A stretch of 5,815 nucleotides of DNA from Alphaproteobacteria bacterium (GTDB taxonomy: Bacteria; Pseudomonadota; Alphaproteobacteria; Rhizobiales; Xanthobacteraceae), in assembly GCA_005883115.1 (NCBI GenBank), contig VAZQ01000296.1, positions 1,910 through 7,724 of the forward strand, in the 5' to 3' direction. The notes under the pieces are model-generated. The model was not told where the DNA came from and did no database searches. It worked only from the letters and a program-made list of their open reading frames with translations. The position numbers were made by a program, and so were the translations under genes. Below are positions 1 through 5,644 of the stretch, piece by piece. Within the stretch, counting starts at the first letter, position 1. Each line of letters begins with the position of its first letter.

Positions 1-1
1 C

Positions 2-181
2 TTTGGCAAAGCGCTGCTGCAACTTCATCACGCCCTCGCGCCCATCGTACTCGCACTCGCCTTGGCCGGCTTTTTTGGGTGTGGCTACTTGATCCGCCGT
101 TACGAAGACCGGCTTACCGAATTGGCCGAACGTGCCTTGCCCGGGCCGCTCGTGGCTGCGCTTCATGTGAAAAGGCCATAG
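2..181 (+). CDS. C-terminal end of an unidentified membrane protein (5' end outside window)
   Basis: Reading from base 2 gives 59 codons ending in TAG at 179-181, with the GC-rich third positions expected of a real gene here. The visible tail starts FGKALLQLHHALAP. It continues into a hydrophobic stretch at about residues 11-31 of the fragment (ALAPIVLALALAGFFGCGYLI) that looks like a last transmembrane helix, followed by a basic RRYEDR and an amphipathic end. The positive residues right after the helix suggest a cytoplasmic C-terminus. I do not recognise the family with confidence. The end of a DedA/VTT-type polytopic protein is one possibility, but no diagnostic motif lies in the visible part. 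It converges with the SRPBCC gene, about 105 bp away. Confidence 0.6.
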   Translation, partial: FGKALLQLHHALAPIVLALALAGFFGCGYLIRRYEDRLTELAERALPGPLVAALHVKRP

Positions 182-279
182 TATGCCCAGCTTCAATCAA
201 CGGCGAAATGCGTTTGGGTATTGCGCTCTACGCCTTGCTGCGAAGGGATGCTTGTGATCTAGCCCGTTCCGCAGCAATC

Positions 280-297
280 CGCTCCCCTTACGGAGCG
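280..297. other. GC-rich hairpin between convergent genes (possible weak terminator)
   Basis: CGCTCC at 280-285 pairs with GGAGCG at 292-297 around a 6-nt loop. It overlaps the stop codon of the minus-strand SRPBCC gene and lies in the gap between two convergent genes, where a bidirectional terminator would be expected. Neither strand has a clear T-run after the stem, so termination is only a guess. Confidence 0.2.
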
Positions 298-689
298 CGC
301 TTGAAATATTCCTTCATCGGCTCGAAGTAGCTGCGCTGCCATCCGCCGTCTCGGTAGCTGGTGTGGCCGTCGGGCACATTGCTGTGATGCACGGTGATCC
401 TGGCGCCTTCAGGCGCCGGCTCAAGGAGCACCTCGATCTGCGAATCGGGATCGGCCGCGGTGAATTTTGTGGTGCGCCAAGACTGAACGATGCGGCGGGG
501 CCGCTCGAGCTTAAGATTGCGCCCGCTGATGTAGCCGTTCCACACCGTGAACGCAGCGTCTTGTTGCGCAGAAATTTGTGCCGGTTTCCCGCCGGTCATT
601 TTTTTGCGCCCGTCGCTGCTGAGCCACGCGTCGTAGATCGCTTGCGGGCTTGCCGGAATGACGTCGGATACGGAAAACTCGAATGGCAT
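288..689 (-). CDS. SRPBCC / AHSA1-like domain protein
   Basis: The 133-residue product has the length and layout of a single-domain START/Bet v1-like (SRPBCC, activator-of-Hsp90-ATPase-homologue 1) protein. Visible elements in order: the first strand and helix (FSVSDVIPASPQAIYDAWL, residues 5-23), the central strands WNGYISGRNLKLERPRRIVQSW (about 50-71; here the GYISG turn is typical), then IEVLLEPAPEGARITVHHSN (about 85-104) and the closing helix GGWQRSYFEPMKEYF (about 115-129). The fold forms a hydrophobic cavity that binds small ligands. No ligand or catalytic role can be read from the sequence, and no signal peptide is seen, so it is probably cytoplasmic. The ATG at 689 is chosen because the domain begins right after it; an in-frame ATG at 722 would add 11 unlikely residues. 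The ribosome binding site is weak (GGAACGG). It is divergent from the heme-propeller gene. Confidence 0.85.
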   Translation of the reverse strand: MPFEFSVSDVIPASPQAIYDAWLSSDGRKKMTGGKPAQISAQQDAAFTVWNGYISGRNLKLERPRRIVQSWRTTKFTAADPDSQIEVLLEPAPEGARITVHHSNVPDGHTSYRDGGWQRSYFEPMKEYFKRAP

Positions 690-845
690 GATGCCGTTCC
701 GGTTTGCTAAACAGCGGCACACGATAGCGCGTGCCGGGGGCGGGCGTCAGTGCCTCGCGAGCGCACGGCCCGCAAAGCGCTTTCGCGCACCACGAAATCG
801 CGCGATAATCGGCGCCAGCAAACAGTGATAGTCGGGAGGTTCGCC
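690..845. promoter_or_regulatory. Divergent intergenic region with possible -10 box for the + strand gene
   Basis: This stretch separates the SRPBCC gene (-) from the heme-propeller gene (+) and should hold both promoters. On the plus strand GATAAT at 804-809 matches five of six positions of a sigma-70 -10 box and would put transcription start near 816, about 30 bases before the GTG start. A convincing -35 box at the right spacing is not visible. No clear promoter was found for the minus strand. Confidence 0.3.
834..839 (+). promoter_or_regulatory. Ribosome binding site that decides a GTG start
   Basis: GGGAGG lies six bases before GTG at 846. That GTG opens directly into a standard signal peptide. 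The upstream in-frame ATG at 750 would add 32 mostly basic residues in front of it and has no comparable site. GTG at 846 is therefore taken as the real start. Confidence 0.8.
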
Positions 846-2513
846 GTGCAACGCAGGCATATCTGGCTGGTCCTGGCATTACTCGCGGGGGGAATAAACG
901 GTGCATATGCGCAAGATGCTCTGACCGGGCGCGTATCCTCGAATGAAGAGGGTGCAATGGAGGGGGTGCTGGTCAGCGCCAAGAAAGATGGGGCGTCCAT
1001 CACGACCACCGTGGCGACCGACGCGCAGGGCCGCTACAGCTTCCCGGCCGGGCGGATCGAGCCGGGCAAATATGCAATCTCGATCCGCGCGGTCGGCTAC
1101 AAACTCGACGGTCCCAAGACAGTCGACGTCCCCACCGGGACCACCGCCACCGCCGACCTCCAGCTCAGCAAAGTCAAAAATCTGGTGCCGCAACTCTCGA
1201 ACGGAGAATGGCTGCTTAGCCTTCCCGGCGCCGACAAGCAGAAAGCTTTTCTCACGCTGTGCGTGGGCTGCCACACGCTGCAGCGGGTCTTGACCTCGAA
1301 CCATGACGCCGCCGAATTCGAACAGGTGTTCTTGCGGATGGCGCGCTACTCGCCCGGCAGCACGCCGACCCATCCGCAGCCGCTACTTCCCGGTCCGCGC
1401 GGCGAGCGCCCGGCCGTGACCGGCGAGGCGGCCAAAGCGGCCGCGGAATTTCTGGCGAGCGTCAGCCTCGGCAATTCCGAGGCTGCCGAATATCCGCTCA
1501 AGACTCTGCCCCGGCCCAAGGGGCGTTCCACCAAGGTGGTGATTACGGAATACGATCTGCCGCGCCGGAACGCGCTTGCGCACGATGTCATCGTCGATCG
1601 TGACGGCAAGGTCTGGTACTCTGATTTCGGCGCGCAAGTCGTCGGCGTCATGGATCCCAAGACCGGCGCGACCAAGGACATCGCGATCCCGGTGGTGCGG
1701 CCCGATCAGCCGAAAGGCGACCTCGATATCGAGTTCGACCCTGACGGCAACCCTTGGCTGGCGATGATGTATCAGGCGGCCATCGCCAAGATCGACCGCA
1801 AGACGCACGACGTTTCAGTATTCCCGTTCCCCGGCGACTGGATTTCGCCTTCGGCGCAGGCCTCGATGGTCTCGCCGATGCATTCCAACGTCGACGGCAA
1901 AGTGTGGACCAATAATCAGGAGGACCATTCCAGCTACCGGCTCGATCTGGCGAGCGGAAAATTCGAAAATCTGGGACCGGCCAAGACGCCGGATGGCAAG
2001 CAGATCCGAGCCTATGGCATGCCGAGCGATCAGCAGAACAACCTTTATCAGCTGGAGTTCGGCGGCGGCCACATCGGCCGCCGCGATGCCAAGACGCGCG
2101 AAGTCACGGTCTGGCCGACCTCAGGCGCGCTCACGCGTCCGCGTCGCGGGCGCGTCGACGAGCAGAACCGGTTGTGGTTTGCGGAATATGGCGGCAACGC
2201 CATCGGCATGTTCGATCCGAAGACCGGCGCTATTAAGGAGTGGCGCGCTATTAAGGAGTGGCAGATGTCCACGCCTTGGAGTGCGCCCTATGACGTGGTC
2301 GCGATTAGGAACGGCGCTGAGGCGTGGACCGGCTCGATGCTGACCGATCAGGTCTCCAGGATCGACACCGCGACTGGCGAGGTGGTCGACTACCTGCTGC
2401 CGCGCACGACCAATATCCGGCGCGTGTTCGTGGATAGCTCCACCGAGCGGCCGGTGCTCTGGATCGGTAGCAACCACGGGGCCAGCATCGTCAAGGTCGA
2501 GCCCCTCGATTAA
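846..2513 (+). CDS. Exported three-module protein: carboxypeptidase-regulatory-like domain, c-type heme site, virginiamycin-B-lyase-like beta-propeller
   Basis: The 555-residue product starts with a Sec signal peptide (RRHIWLVLALLAGG core, probable cleavage AYA|QD after residue 22), so it is periplasmic or exported. Residues about 24-109 resemble a carboxypeptidase-regulatory-like beta-sandwich (TGRV start, TDAQGRYSFPAGRIEPGKY, VGY). A single CVGCH motif (Cys139, Cys142, His143) predicts one covalent heme c; these are the only cysteines. Met165 is a possible but unproven distal ligand. Residues about 229-555 carry the repeats of a Vgb-like propeller (GKVWYSD, GNPWLAM, GKVWTNN, NRLWFAEYGGNAIGMFDPKTG, WIGSNHGASIVKVEP). 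Virginiamycin B lyase linearises streptogramin B, but this large family is mostly uncharacterised, so a resistance role should not be assumed. A periplasmic redox or binding role is an inference. A six-residue tandem duplication sits at residues 462-473. Confidence 0.9.
   Translation: MQRRHIWLVLALLAGGINGAYAQDALTGRVSSNEEGAMEGVLVSAKKDGASITTTVATDAQGRYSFPAGRIEPGKYAISIRAVGYKLDGPKTVDVPTGTTATADLQLSKVKNLVPQLSNGEWLLSLPGADKQKAFLTLCVGCHTLQRVLTSNHDAAEFEQVFLRMARYSPGSTPTHPQPLLPGPRGERPAVTGEAAKAAAEFLASVSLGNSEAAEYPLKTLPRPKGRSTKVVITEYDLPRRNALAHDVIVDRDGKVWYSDFGAQVVGVMDPKTGATKDIAIPVVRPDQPKGDLDIEFDPDGNPWLAMMYQAAIAKIDRKTHDVSVFPFPGDWISPSAQASMVSPMHSNVDGKVWTNNQEDHSSYRLDLASGKFENLGPAKTPDGKQIRAYGMPSDQQNNLYQLEFGGGHIGRRDAKTREVTVWPTSGALTRPRRGRVDEQNRLWFAEYGGNAIGMFDPKTGAIKEWRAIKEWQMSTPWSAPYDVVAIRNGAEAWTGSMLTDQVSRIDTATGEVVDYLLPRTTNIRRVFVDSSTERPVLWIGSNHGASIVKVEPLD
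2227..2262 (+). repeat. Perfect 18-bp tandem duplication inside the propeller gene
   Basis: The unit GCGCTATTAAGGAGTGGC occurs twice back to back, at 2227-2244 and 2245-2262, with no mismatch. Being a multiple of three it keeps the frame and duplicates the peptide AIKEW(R/Q) at residues 462-473, between FDPKTG and MSTPW. The identity at silent positions indicates a recent slippage or duplication event, not an ancient structural repeat. Confidence 0.95.
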
Positions 2514-2615
2514 CTTGCGGCCTTCGCACGAGGCCCCCACTTTCCCCGCCGCGCGGATGGTAGGATAGTTGATGGGGTCAGCACCGCGTCTGTGCTTCCC
2601 TGTGCGAGCACGCCC

Positions 2616-2621
2616 AAGGAG
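2616..2621 (+). promoter_or_regulatory. Ribosome binding site of the HtrA-like gene
   Basis: AAGGAG stands seven bases before the ATG at 2629, near-ideal spacing, and fixes that start. The 115-bp gap after the previous gene shows no strong terminator or promoter. A small GGCCT/AGGCC hairpin at 2519-2535 lacks a T-run. Confidence 0.8.
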
Positions 2622-2628
2622 TGCCTGA

Positions 2629-3603
2629 ATGTCATCCTCGAGCGACTGGGAGATGCCGCATTCCTTCCAGCCGAAGCCGGAGAACTACGCTTACGATCTC
2701 GAGGCAGCGCTGACCTCGATGGTGGGGCTGCGCGCCATCATTCCTGCCGATGCCTTCACGGCCGAGACGCTCGGCACCGAGCGCACCGGAAACGGCGTCT
2801 TGATCCGCGAGGGCGTAGTGCTCACTATTGGCTATCTCATCACCGAAGCGGAAACGATCTGGCTGCATCTGGCTGATGGCCGCGCCGTTCCCGGCCACGT
2901 CTTGGCCTATGATCAGGAGACCGGCTTCGGGCTAGTTCAGGCGCTGGCGCGGTTGGAGCTGCCCGTGCTGCCGATCGGGGAATCGAAAACGGCGAAAGTG
3001 GGTGATTCCGTCGTGGTCGCAGGCGCCGGCGGGCGCAAACATTCCGTGGTCGCGCGCATCGCAGCCAAGCAGGAATTCGCAGGCAATTGGGAATACGTGC
3101 TGGACGAGGCGATTTTCACCGCGCCTGCGCATCCATTCTGGGGCGGCACCGCGATGATCGGGCGCACGGGCGACCTTTTGGGCATCGGCTCGCTGCAGGT
3201 GCAGCAGGTGCGCGAAAGCGGCACGCCCGAGCCGTTGAACATGATCGTGCCGATCGACATTCTCAAACCAATCCTCGAGGATCTGCTCACGCTCGGGCGG
3301 CCGAACCATCCGCCGCGGCCCTGGCTCGGGCTCAACGCAACCGAAGTGGAGGATAAGGTCGTGGTGGCGCGCGTCTCCAGTAGCGCTCCGGCCAAGCGCG
3401 CCAATCTGCGCACCGGCGACGTCGTGCTCGCGGTTGCCGGCGATGAAGTCAAGGATCTTGCCGGTCTTTTCCGAAAGGTCTGGTCGCTCGGTAAGGCCGG
3501 CGTGGAAGTGCCGCTGACGATCTACCGCGATGGTCGAACGTTCGAGGTGCGCGTCACTTCCGGCGATCGCAATCGCTTTCTCAAGGGACCCAGCCTCCAC
3601 TAG
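2629..3603 (+). CDS. HtrA/DegP-like (S1C) PDZ protein lacking the catalytic triad
   Basis: The 324-residue product has a trypsin-like HtrA region (about residues 28-220) followed by one PDZ domain (about 231-315: PWLGLNATEV, APAKRANLRTGDVVLAVAGDEV, VPLTIYRDGR). Landmarks such as TGNGVLI, VLTIGYLI and GDLLGIGSL align with HtrA proteases, but the triad is absent. The histidine of the usual TNNHV is Tyr69 in TIGYL. The aspartate before the DLAVLK-type strand is Gly99 (YDQETGFGLVQ). The serine of GNSGG is Trp171 (HPFWGG). It is therefore probably a non-proteolytic pseudoprotease that may still bind peptides through the PDZ domain. No signal peptide or membrane anchor is visible (MSSSSDWEMPHSF), which is also unlike DegP and suggests a cytoplasmic location. 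The frame is intact and codon use is normal, so it appears maintained, not decaying. The same-strand neighbours are spaced too widely to imply a tight operon. Confidence 0.85.
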   Translation: MSSSSDWEMPHSFQPKPENYAYDLEAALTSMVGLRAIIPADAFTAETLGTERTGNGVLIREGVVLTIGYLITEAETIWLHLADGRAVPGHVLAYDQETGFGLVQALARLELPVLPIGESKTAKVGDSVVVAGAGGRKHSVVARIAAKQEFAGNWEYVLDEAIFTAPAHPFWGGTAMIGRTGDLLGIGSLQVQQVRESGTPEPLNMIVPIDILKPILEDLLTLGRPNHPPRPWLGLNATEVEDKVVVARVSSSAPAKRANLRTGDVVLAVAGDEVKDLAGLFRKVWSLGKAGVEVPLTIYRDGRTFEVRVTSGDRNRFLKGPSLH

Positions 3604-3619
3604 GGGCGTCTTCTGCCCC
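3603..3619 (+). terminator. Possible weak terminator hairpin after the HtrA-like gene
   Basis: GGGGC at 3603-3607 pairs with GCCCC at 3615-3619 around a 7-nt loop; one G-T pair can extend it inward. It starts at the last base of the stop codon. No T-run follows, so intrinsic termination is doubtful. The rest of the gap up to 3811 shows only a CGCCCGGGCG palindrome at 3631-3640. Confidence 0.25.
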
Positions 3620-3800
3620 GCTACATTCGTCGCCCGGGCGAGGGCGGGGGAAGGTTCGCACGGCGCACGAGTGCAGTCTCCCTCGGCCGCGCGCAGCCTT
3701 TCGTTTTGCGCAATTCTCCCATGTCGCGGGGATCTCCTGAGTTGTCTGCCGCCGTCACACGAGCGACATGCTCATATGGACCAATTGGAGCCGACAGCCG

Positions 3801-3806
3801 AGGAGG
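3801..3806 (+). promoter_or_regulatory. Ribosome binding site of the small zinc-binding-like gene
   Basis: AGGAGG lies five bases before ATG 3812. The alternative in-frame ATG at 3776 would add 12 residues but has no such site, and the AGGAGG would then fall inside the coding region. The 3812 start is preferred. Confidence 0.75.
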
Positions 3807-3811
3807 GGATC

Positions 3812-4012
3812 ATGGGAATCATCATGATCAACTGTCCTGCCACGGGACGCGACGTCTCCACGGGCATCGAAACGACCGACATCGAAGGGCTTCCGGCCGT
3901 GACCGCCAAGATGGTGTGTCCCGCCTGTGGCCACGTTCACGATTGGAACAAAGCAGACGCCTGGCTCGCGCACAGCGGCGAGCAATACGGATTGCGAGCC
4001 CTGACCCGATAG
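3812..4012 (+). CDS. Small putative zinc-binding protein (CPxTG ... CPACGHxH)
   Basis: This 66-residue protein begins MGIIMINCPATGRDVSTGIET and carries VCPACGHVHDW near its end. Potential metal ligands are Cys8, Cys36 and Cys39, with His41 or His43 as a plausible fourth, giving a zinc-ribbon-like half-knuckle arrangement. Small proteins with an N-terminal CPxTG-x-V-x-TGI and a C-terminal CPxCG-x-H-x-W are, to my recollection, common unnamed proteins in alphaproteobacteria, and their function is not known. No signal peptide or membrane segment is present, so it is cytoplasmic. The ribosome binding site is strong, which argues it is expressed. It stands alone, about 200 bp after the HtrA-like gene, and converges with the peroxiredoxin gene. 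Metal binding is inferred from the motif only. Confidence 0.75.
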   Translation: MGIIMINCPATGRDVSTGIETTDIEGLPAVTAKMVCPACGHVHDWNKADAWLAHSGEQYGLRALTR

Positions 4013-4034
4013 AAGAGACGCGGCCTTCGCCGCG
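4009..4034 (-). terminator. Probable rho-independent terminator of the peroxiredoxin gene
   Basis: Read on the minus strand, CGCGGC-GAAG-GCCGCG (stem at 4029-4034 and 4019-4024, four-base loop) is followed by the T-rich TCTCTTCTAT. It lies 33 bases beyond the peroxiredoxin stop codon, a normal place for an intrinsic terminator. It also begins just after the stop of the convergent small gene; on the plus strand the hairpin is followed by a C-run, so it suits the minus strand better. Confidence 0.5.
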
Positions 4035-4067
4035 CCCCCGCGCCTTACGGCCGCTCGCACAAGGACG

Positions 4068-4730
4068 TCAGGTCCTCGGCTGCGGCACGATGCGGATATA
4101 GGGCTTCGGCGCTTTCCAGCCCTGCGGATATTGCTTTTTGGCCTCCTCGTCGCTGACCGAACCCGCGATGATCACATCCTCGCCCTGCTTCCAATTCACC
4201 GGCGTTGCCACCTTGTGCTTGGCGGTGAGCTGAAGCGAATCGATGACGCGCAATACCTCATCGAAGTTGCGGCCCGTGGTCATCGGATAGACCAGAACGA
4301 GCTTGATCTTCTTGTCCGGGCCGATGACGAAGACGTTCCGCACGGTCTGATTGTCGGCGGGCGTGCGCTTCGTCGGATCGCCGGATACGGCAGCCGGGAG
4401 CATGCCATAGAGCTTCGATACCTTGAAATCGGAGTCGGCGATCATCGGATAGTTCGGAGCGTGCCCTTGCGTCTCCTTGATGTCGTTGGACCAGCCCTGA
4501 TGGTTGGTGAGCGGATCGACCGACAAGCCGATGATCTTGACGCCGCGCCTGTCAAACTCGGGCTTGATCTTGGCCATGTAACCGAGCTCGGTGGTGCACA
4601 CCGGCGTGAAATCCTTCGGGTGCGAGAACAGCACCGTCCATTTGTCGCCGATCCAATCGTGAAACCGAATCCTACCTTCGGTAGTCTCCGCCTCGAAATC
4701 CGGTGCAGTGTCGTTGATTGCCAGTGTCAT
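4068..4730 (-). CDS. 1-Cys peroxiredoxin (Prx6-type, AhpC/TSA family)
   Basis: The 220-residue product reduces hydrogen peroxide or organic peroxides with a cysteine thiol and acts in the cytoplasm. The thioredoxin-fold core holds the active-site motif DFTPVCTTE with peroxidatic Cys45, Thr42 and Pro43. It also holds the conserved arginine (Arg131 in VRNVFVIGPDKK) and the Prx6 signature YPMTTGRN (residues 148-155). A C-terminal extension (about 172-220: VATPVNWKQGEDVIIAGSVSDEEA, YPQGWKAPKPYIRIVPQP) is typical of the Prx6 subfamily. Cys45 is the only cysteine, so the enzyme must be of the 1-Cys type, with no resolving cysteine of its own. Length matches the family. The start at 4730 follows GGAGG with six-base spacing. 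No OxyR site was identified upstream. A short open frame ends three bases before the start codon. Confidence 0.95.
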   Translation of the reverse strand: MTLAINDTAPDFEAETTEGRIRFHDWIGDKWTVLFSHPKDFTPVCTTELGYMAKIKPEFDRRGVKIIGLSVDPLTNHQGWSNDIKETQGHAPNYPMIADSDFKVSKLYGMLPAAVSGDPTKRTPADNQTVRNVFVIGPDKKIKLVLVYPMTTGRNFDEVLRVIDSLQLTAKHKVATPVNWKQGEDVIIAGSVSDEEAKKQYPQGWKAPKPYIRIVPQPRT

Positions 4731-4736
4731 GGCTTA

Positions 4737-4741
4737 CCTCC
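4737..4741 (-). promoter_or_regulatory. Ribosome binding site of the peroxiredoxin gene
   Basis: GGAGG on the minus strand, six bases before the ATG at 4730. It forms the final codons (CGG AGG TAA) of a 42-codon upstream open frame. Confidence 0.8.
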
Positions 4742-4982
4742 GTCGCGTGCCAGCCAGATGGCTCGGTAATATAGTGAGTTGCAGTCGCAGGAGCCAGTGT
4801 TCGCCGCCATAGCCGCGTACTATCGAATGCCAAGTCCGTAGTGGGGCCATATCCTCCCTCATAGAAGCGCCGCCGGAGAAGGAATGAACGGCAACTTTCG
4901 TGCCAGAGAGAATTAATCGCTGGGCAGGCAGGGCGACGGTTTGCCGCGCGCCGGTGCCTCAGCCAGTGCAAGGAGCGCCGCC

Positions 4983-5003
4983 TCGATCGCGGCAGGCGAT
5001 CGA
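4983..5003. repeat. Inverted repeat, 8-bp perfect stem with 5-nt loop
   Basis: TCGATCGC at 4983-4990 pairs perfectly with GCGATCGA at 4996-5003 around GGCAG. Neither side is followed by a T-run, so it is not a standard intrinsic terminator. It lies in the gene-poor region upstream of the peroxiredoxin gene. A GCGCATGCGC palindrome lies just beyond it (about 5012-5021). Confidence 0.6.
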
Positions 5004-5117
5004 AATGAAGTGCGCATGCGCGCCCGGAACGAAGCTCGCAACTCGCATGGAGTCCTTTCGGAGAACGCCTTGAAGCCGCGCTCCACCGCGCGGTCGTCGG
5101 CGAATGTAAGCCGAGGA

Positions 5118-5534
5118 TCAGAAGCCGGGGCGGAAACCGAAGGATCGGGATGAAGCGTAGCCCCAGAAGGGATTTGGCTGCTCTCTCACCGGGCGCGCGC
5201 GTCGCGGAGCTGTCCGTACCTCTTGTTTTTTTGTCTCTTTCTTCGGCTGCTCGGTGACGCTGCTTTTTGCGAGTTCGGGTGCTGGTTCGGTTGCTGCAGG
5301 TATCGCAAGCGCCTCTGATGGCGCGGGCGGCACCCAGGGCGAATCTGCATAGTGCACGACGGTCTTGGGTGGCGGCCGATATGCCGCCAATCCAGGATTT
5401 GCGGCAACGCTTGGCTGCATCAACCAATAGAGCGCGACGAAAAAGCCTACGTATGCTGCAAGGATAATTCCGACTGCCGTGCCTAAGCGGTAATCCTCAG
5501 ACGTGCCCGGCCCAAAATTCCCACGCGAATACAT
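5118..5534 (-). CDS. Single-pass membrane protein of unknown function with Pro/Ala/Lys-rich tail
   Basis: I do not recognise the family. The 138-residue product has a short polar N-terminus (MYSRGNFGPGTSEDYR) and one strongly hydrophobic helix at about 17-39 (LGTAVGIILAAYVGFFVALYW). A low-complexity stretch follows that is rich in Pro, Ala, Glu and Lys (about 50-115: YRPPPKTVV, PPAPSEALAIPAATEPAPEL, KKETKKQ). It ends in a basic-aromatic tail RRARPVREQPNPFWGYASSRSFGF. The layout suggests an inner-membrane anchor with a flexible linker presenting the tail, probably in the periplasm. Codon use is less GC-biased around the membrane helix than in neighbouring genes. The ribosome binding site is poor (GGGGGCAG), so the exact start is moderately certain. 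It is divergent from the gene starting at 5716. Confidence 0.7.
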   Translation of the reverse strand: MYSRGNFGPGTSEDYRLGTAVGIILAAYVGFFVALYWLMQPSVAANPGLAAYRPPPKTVVHYADSPWVPPAPSEALAIPAATEPAPELAKSSVTEQPKKETKKQEVRTAPRRARPVREQPNPFWGYASSRSFGFRPGF

Positions 5535-5644
5535 GCGCTGCCCCCAGCTCGGCTAATCCTTAGTCGCCCGCGCTGGCAAATAGGTTCAGCGTCTCCTCCC
5601 CCCGTGCGTCAGCAAGTGGATGCGAGCCGTCTCATTTCTCAGGT

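Larger units (their letters stand above)
4731..5117. other. 387-bp region without a confident gene, upstream of the peroxiredoxin gene
   Basis: This gap must carry the peroxiredoxin promoter. TATATT on the minus strand (4773-4768) is a fair -10 box, 37 bases before the start codon; no good -35 box stands at the usual distance. The gap also contains a 42-codon minus-strand open frame (4862-4734), an orphan coding-like minus-strand frame (from within the neighbouring gene down to 4913) and a strong hairpin at 4983-5003. A long minus-strand reading frame spanning the gap is rich in Arg, Ser and Cys and looks like a shadow, not a protein. Confidence 0.5.

Noticed and set aside
79..330. Plus-strand ATG frame of 83 codons at the window start
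   Set aside because: Out of frame with the coding-like membrane-protein tail ending at 181, overlaps the SRPBCC gene end, and is Arg/Ala/Cys-rich.
750..845. Upstream ATG start for the heme-propeller gene
   Set aside because: It would put 32 basic residues before a standard signal peptide and lacks a ribosome binding site; GTG 846 has GGGAGG at six bases.
511..957. Minus-strand frame overlapping the SRPBCC gene and the start of the propeller gene
   Set aside because: Its translation is Arg/Cys-rich shadow of two well-supported genes.
846..2513. Calling the propeller gene a streptogramin resistance lyase
   Set aside because: The propeller resembles Vgb only at family level; the extra heme and regulatory-like domains and the signal peptide point to another role.
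2519..2535. GGCCT/AGGCC hairpin after the propeller gene as terminator
   Set aside because: Only five base pairs and followed by a C-run, not a T-run.
2932..3600. Minus-strand frame of 222 codons opposite the HtrA-like gene
   Set aside because: Antisense shadow; the plus strand has clear HtrA and PDZ homology over the same bases.
4131..4769. Plus-strand frame of 212 codons opposite the peroxiredoxin gene
   Set aside because: Antisense shadow; the minus strand encodes an unmistakable peroxiredoxin.
4672..5427. Long minus-strand reading frame of 251 codons across the gap upstream of the peroxiredoxin gene
   Set aside because: It overlaps both the peroxiredoxin start and the membrane-protein gene in another frame. 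Its translation is dominated by Arg, Ser, Ala and Cys without domain-like patterns.
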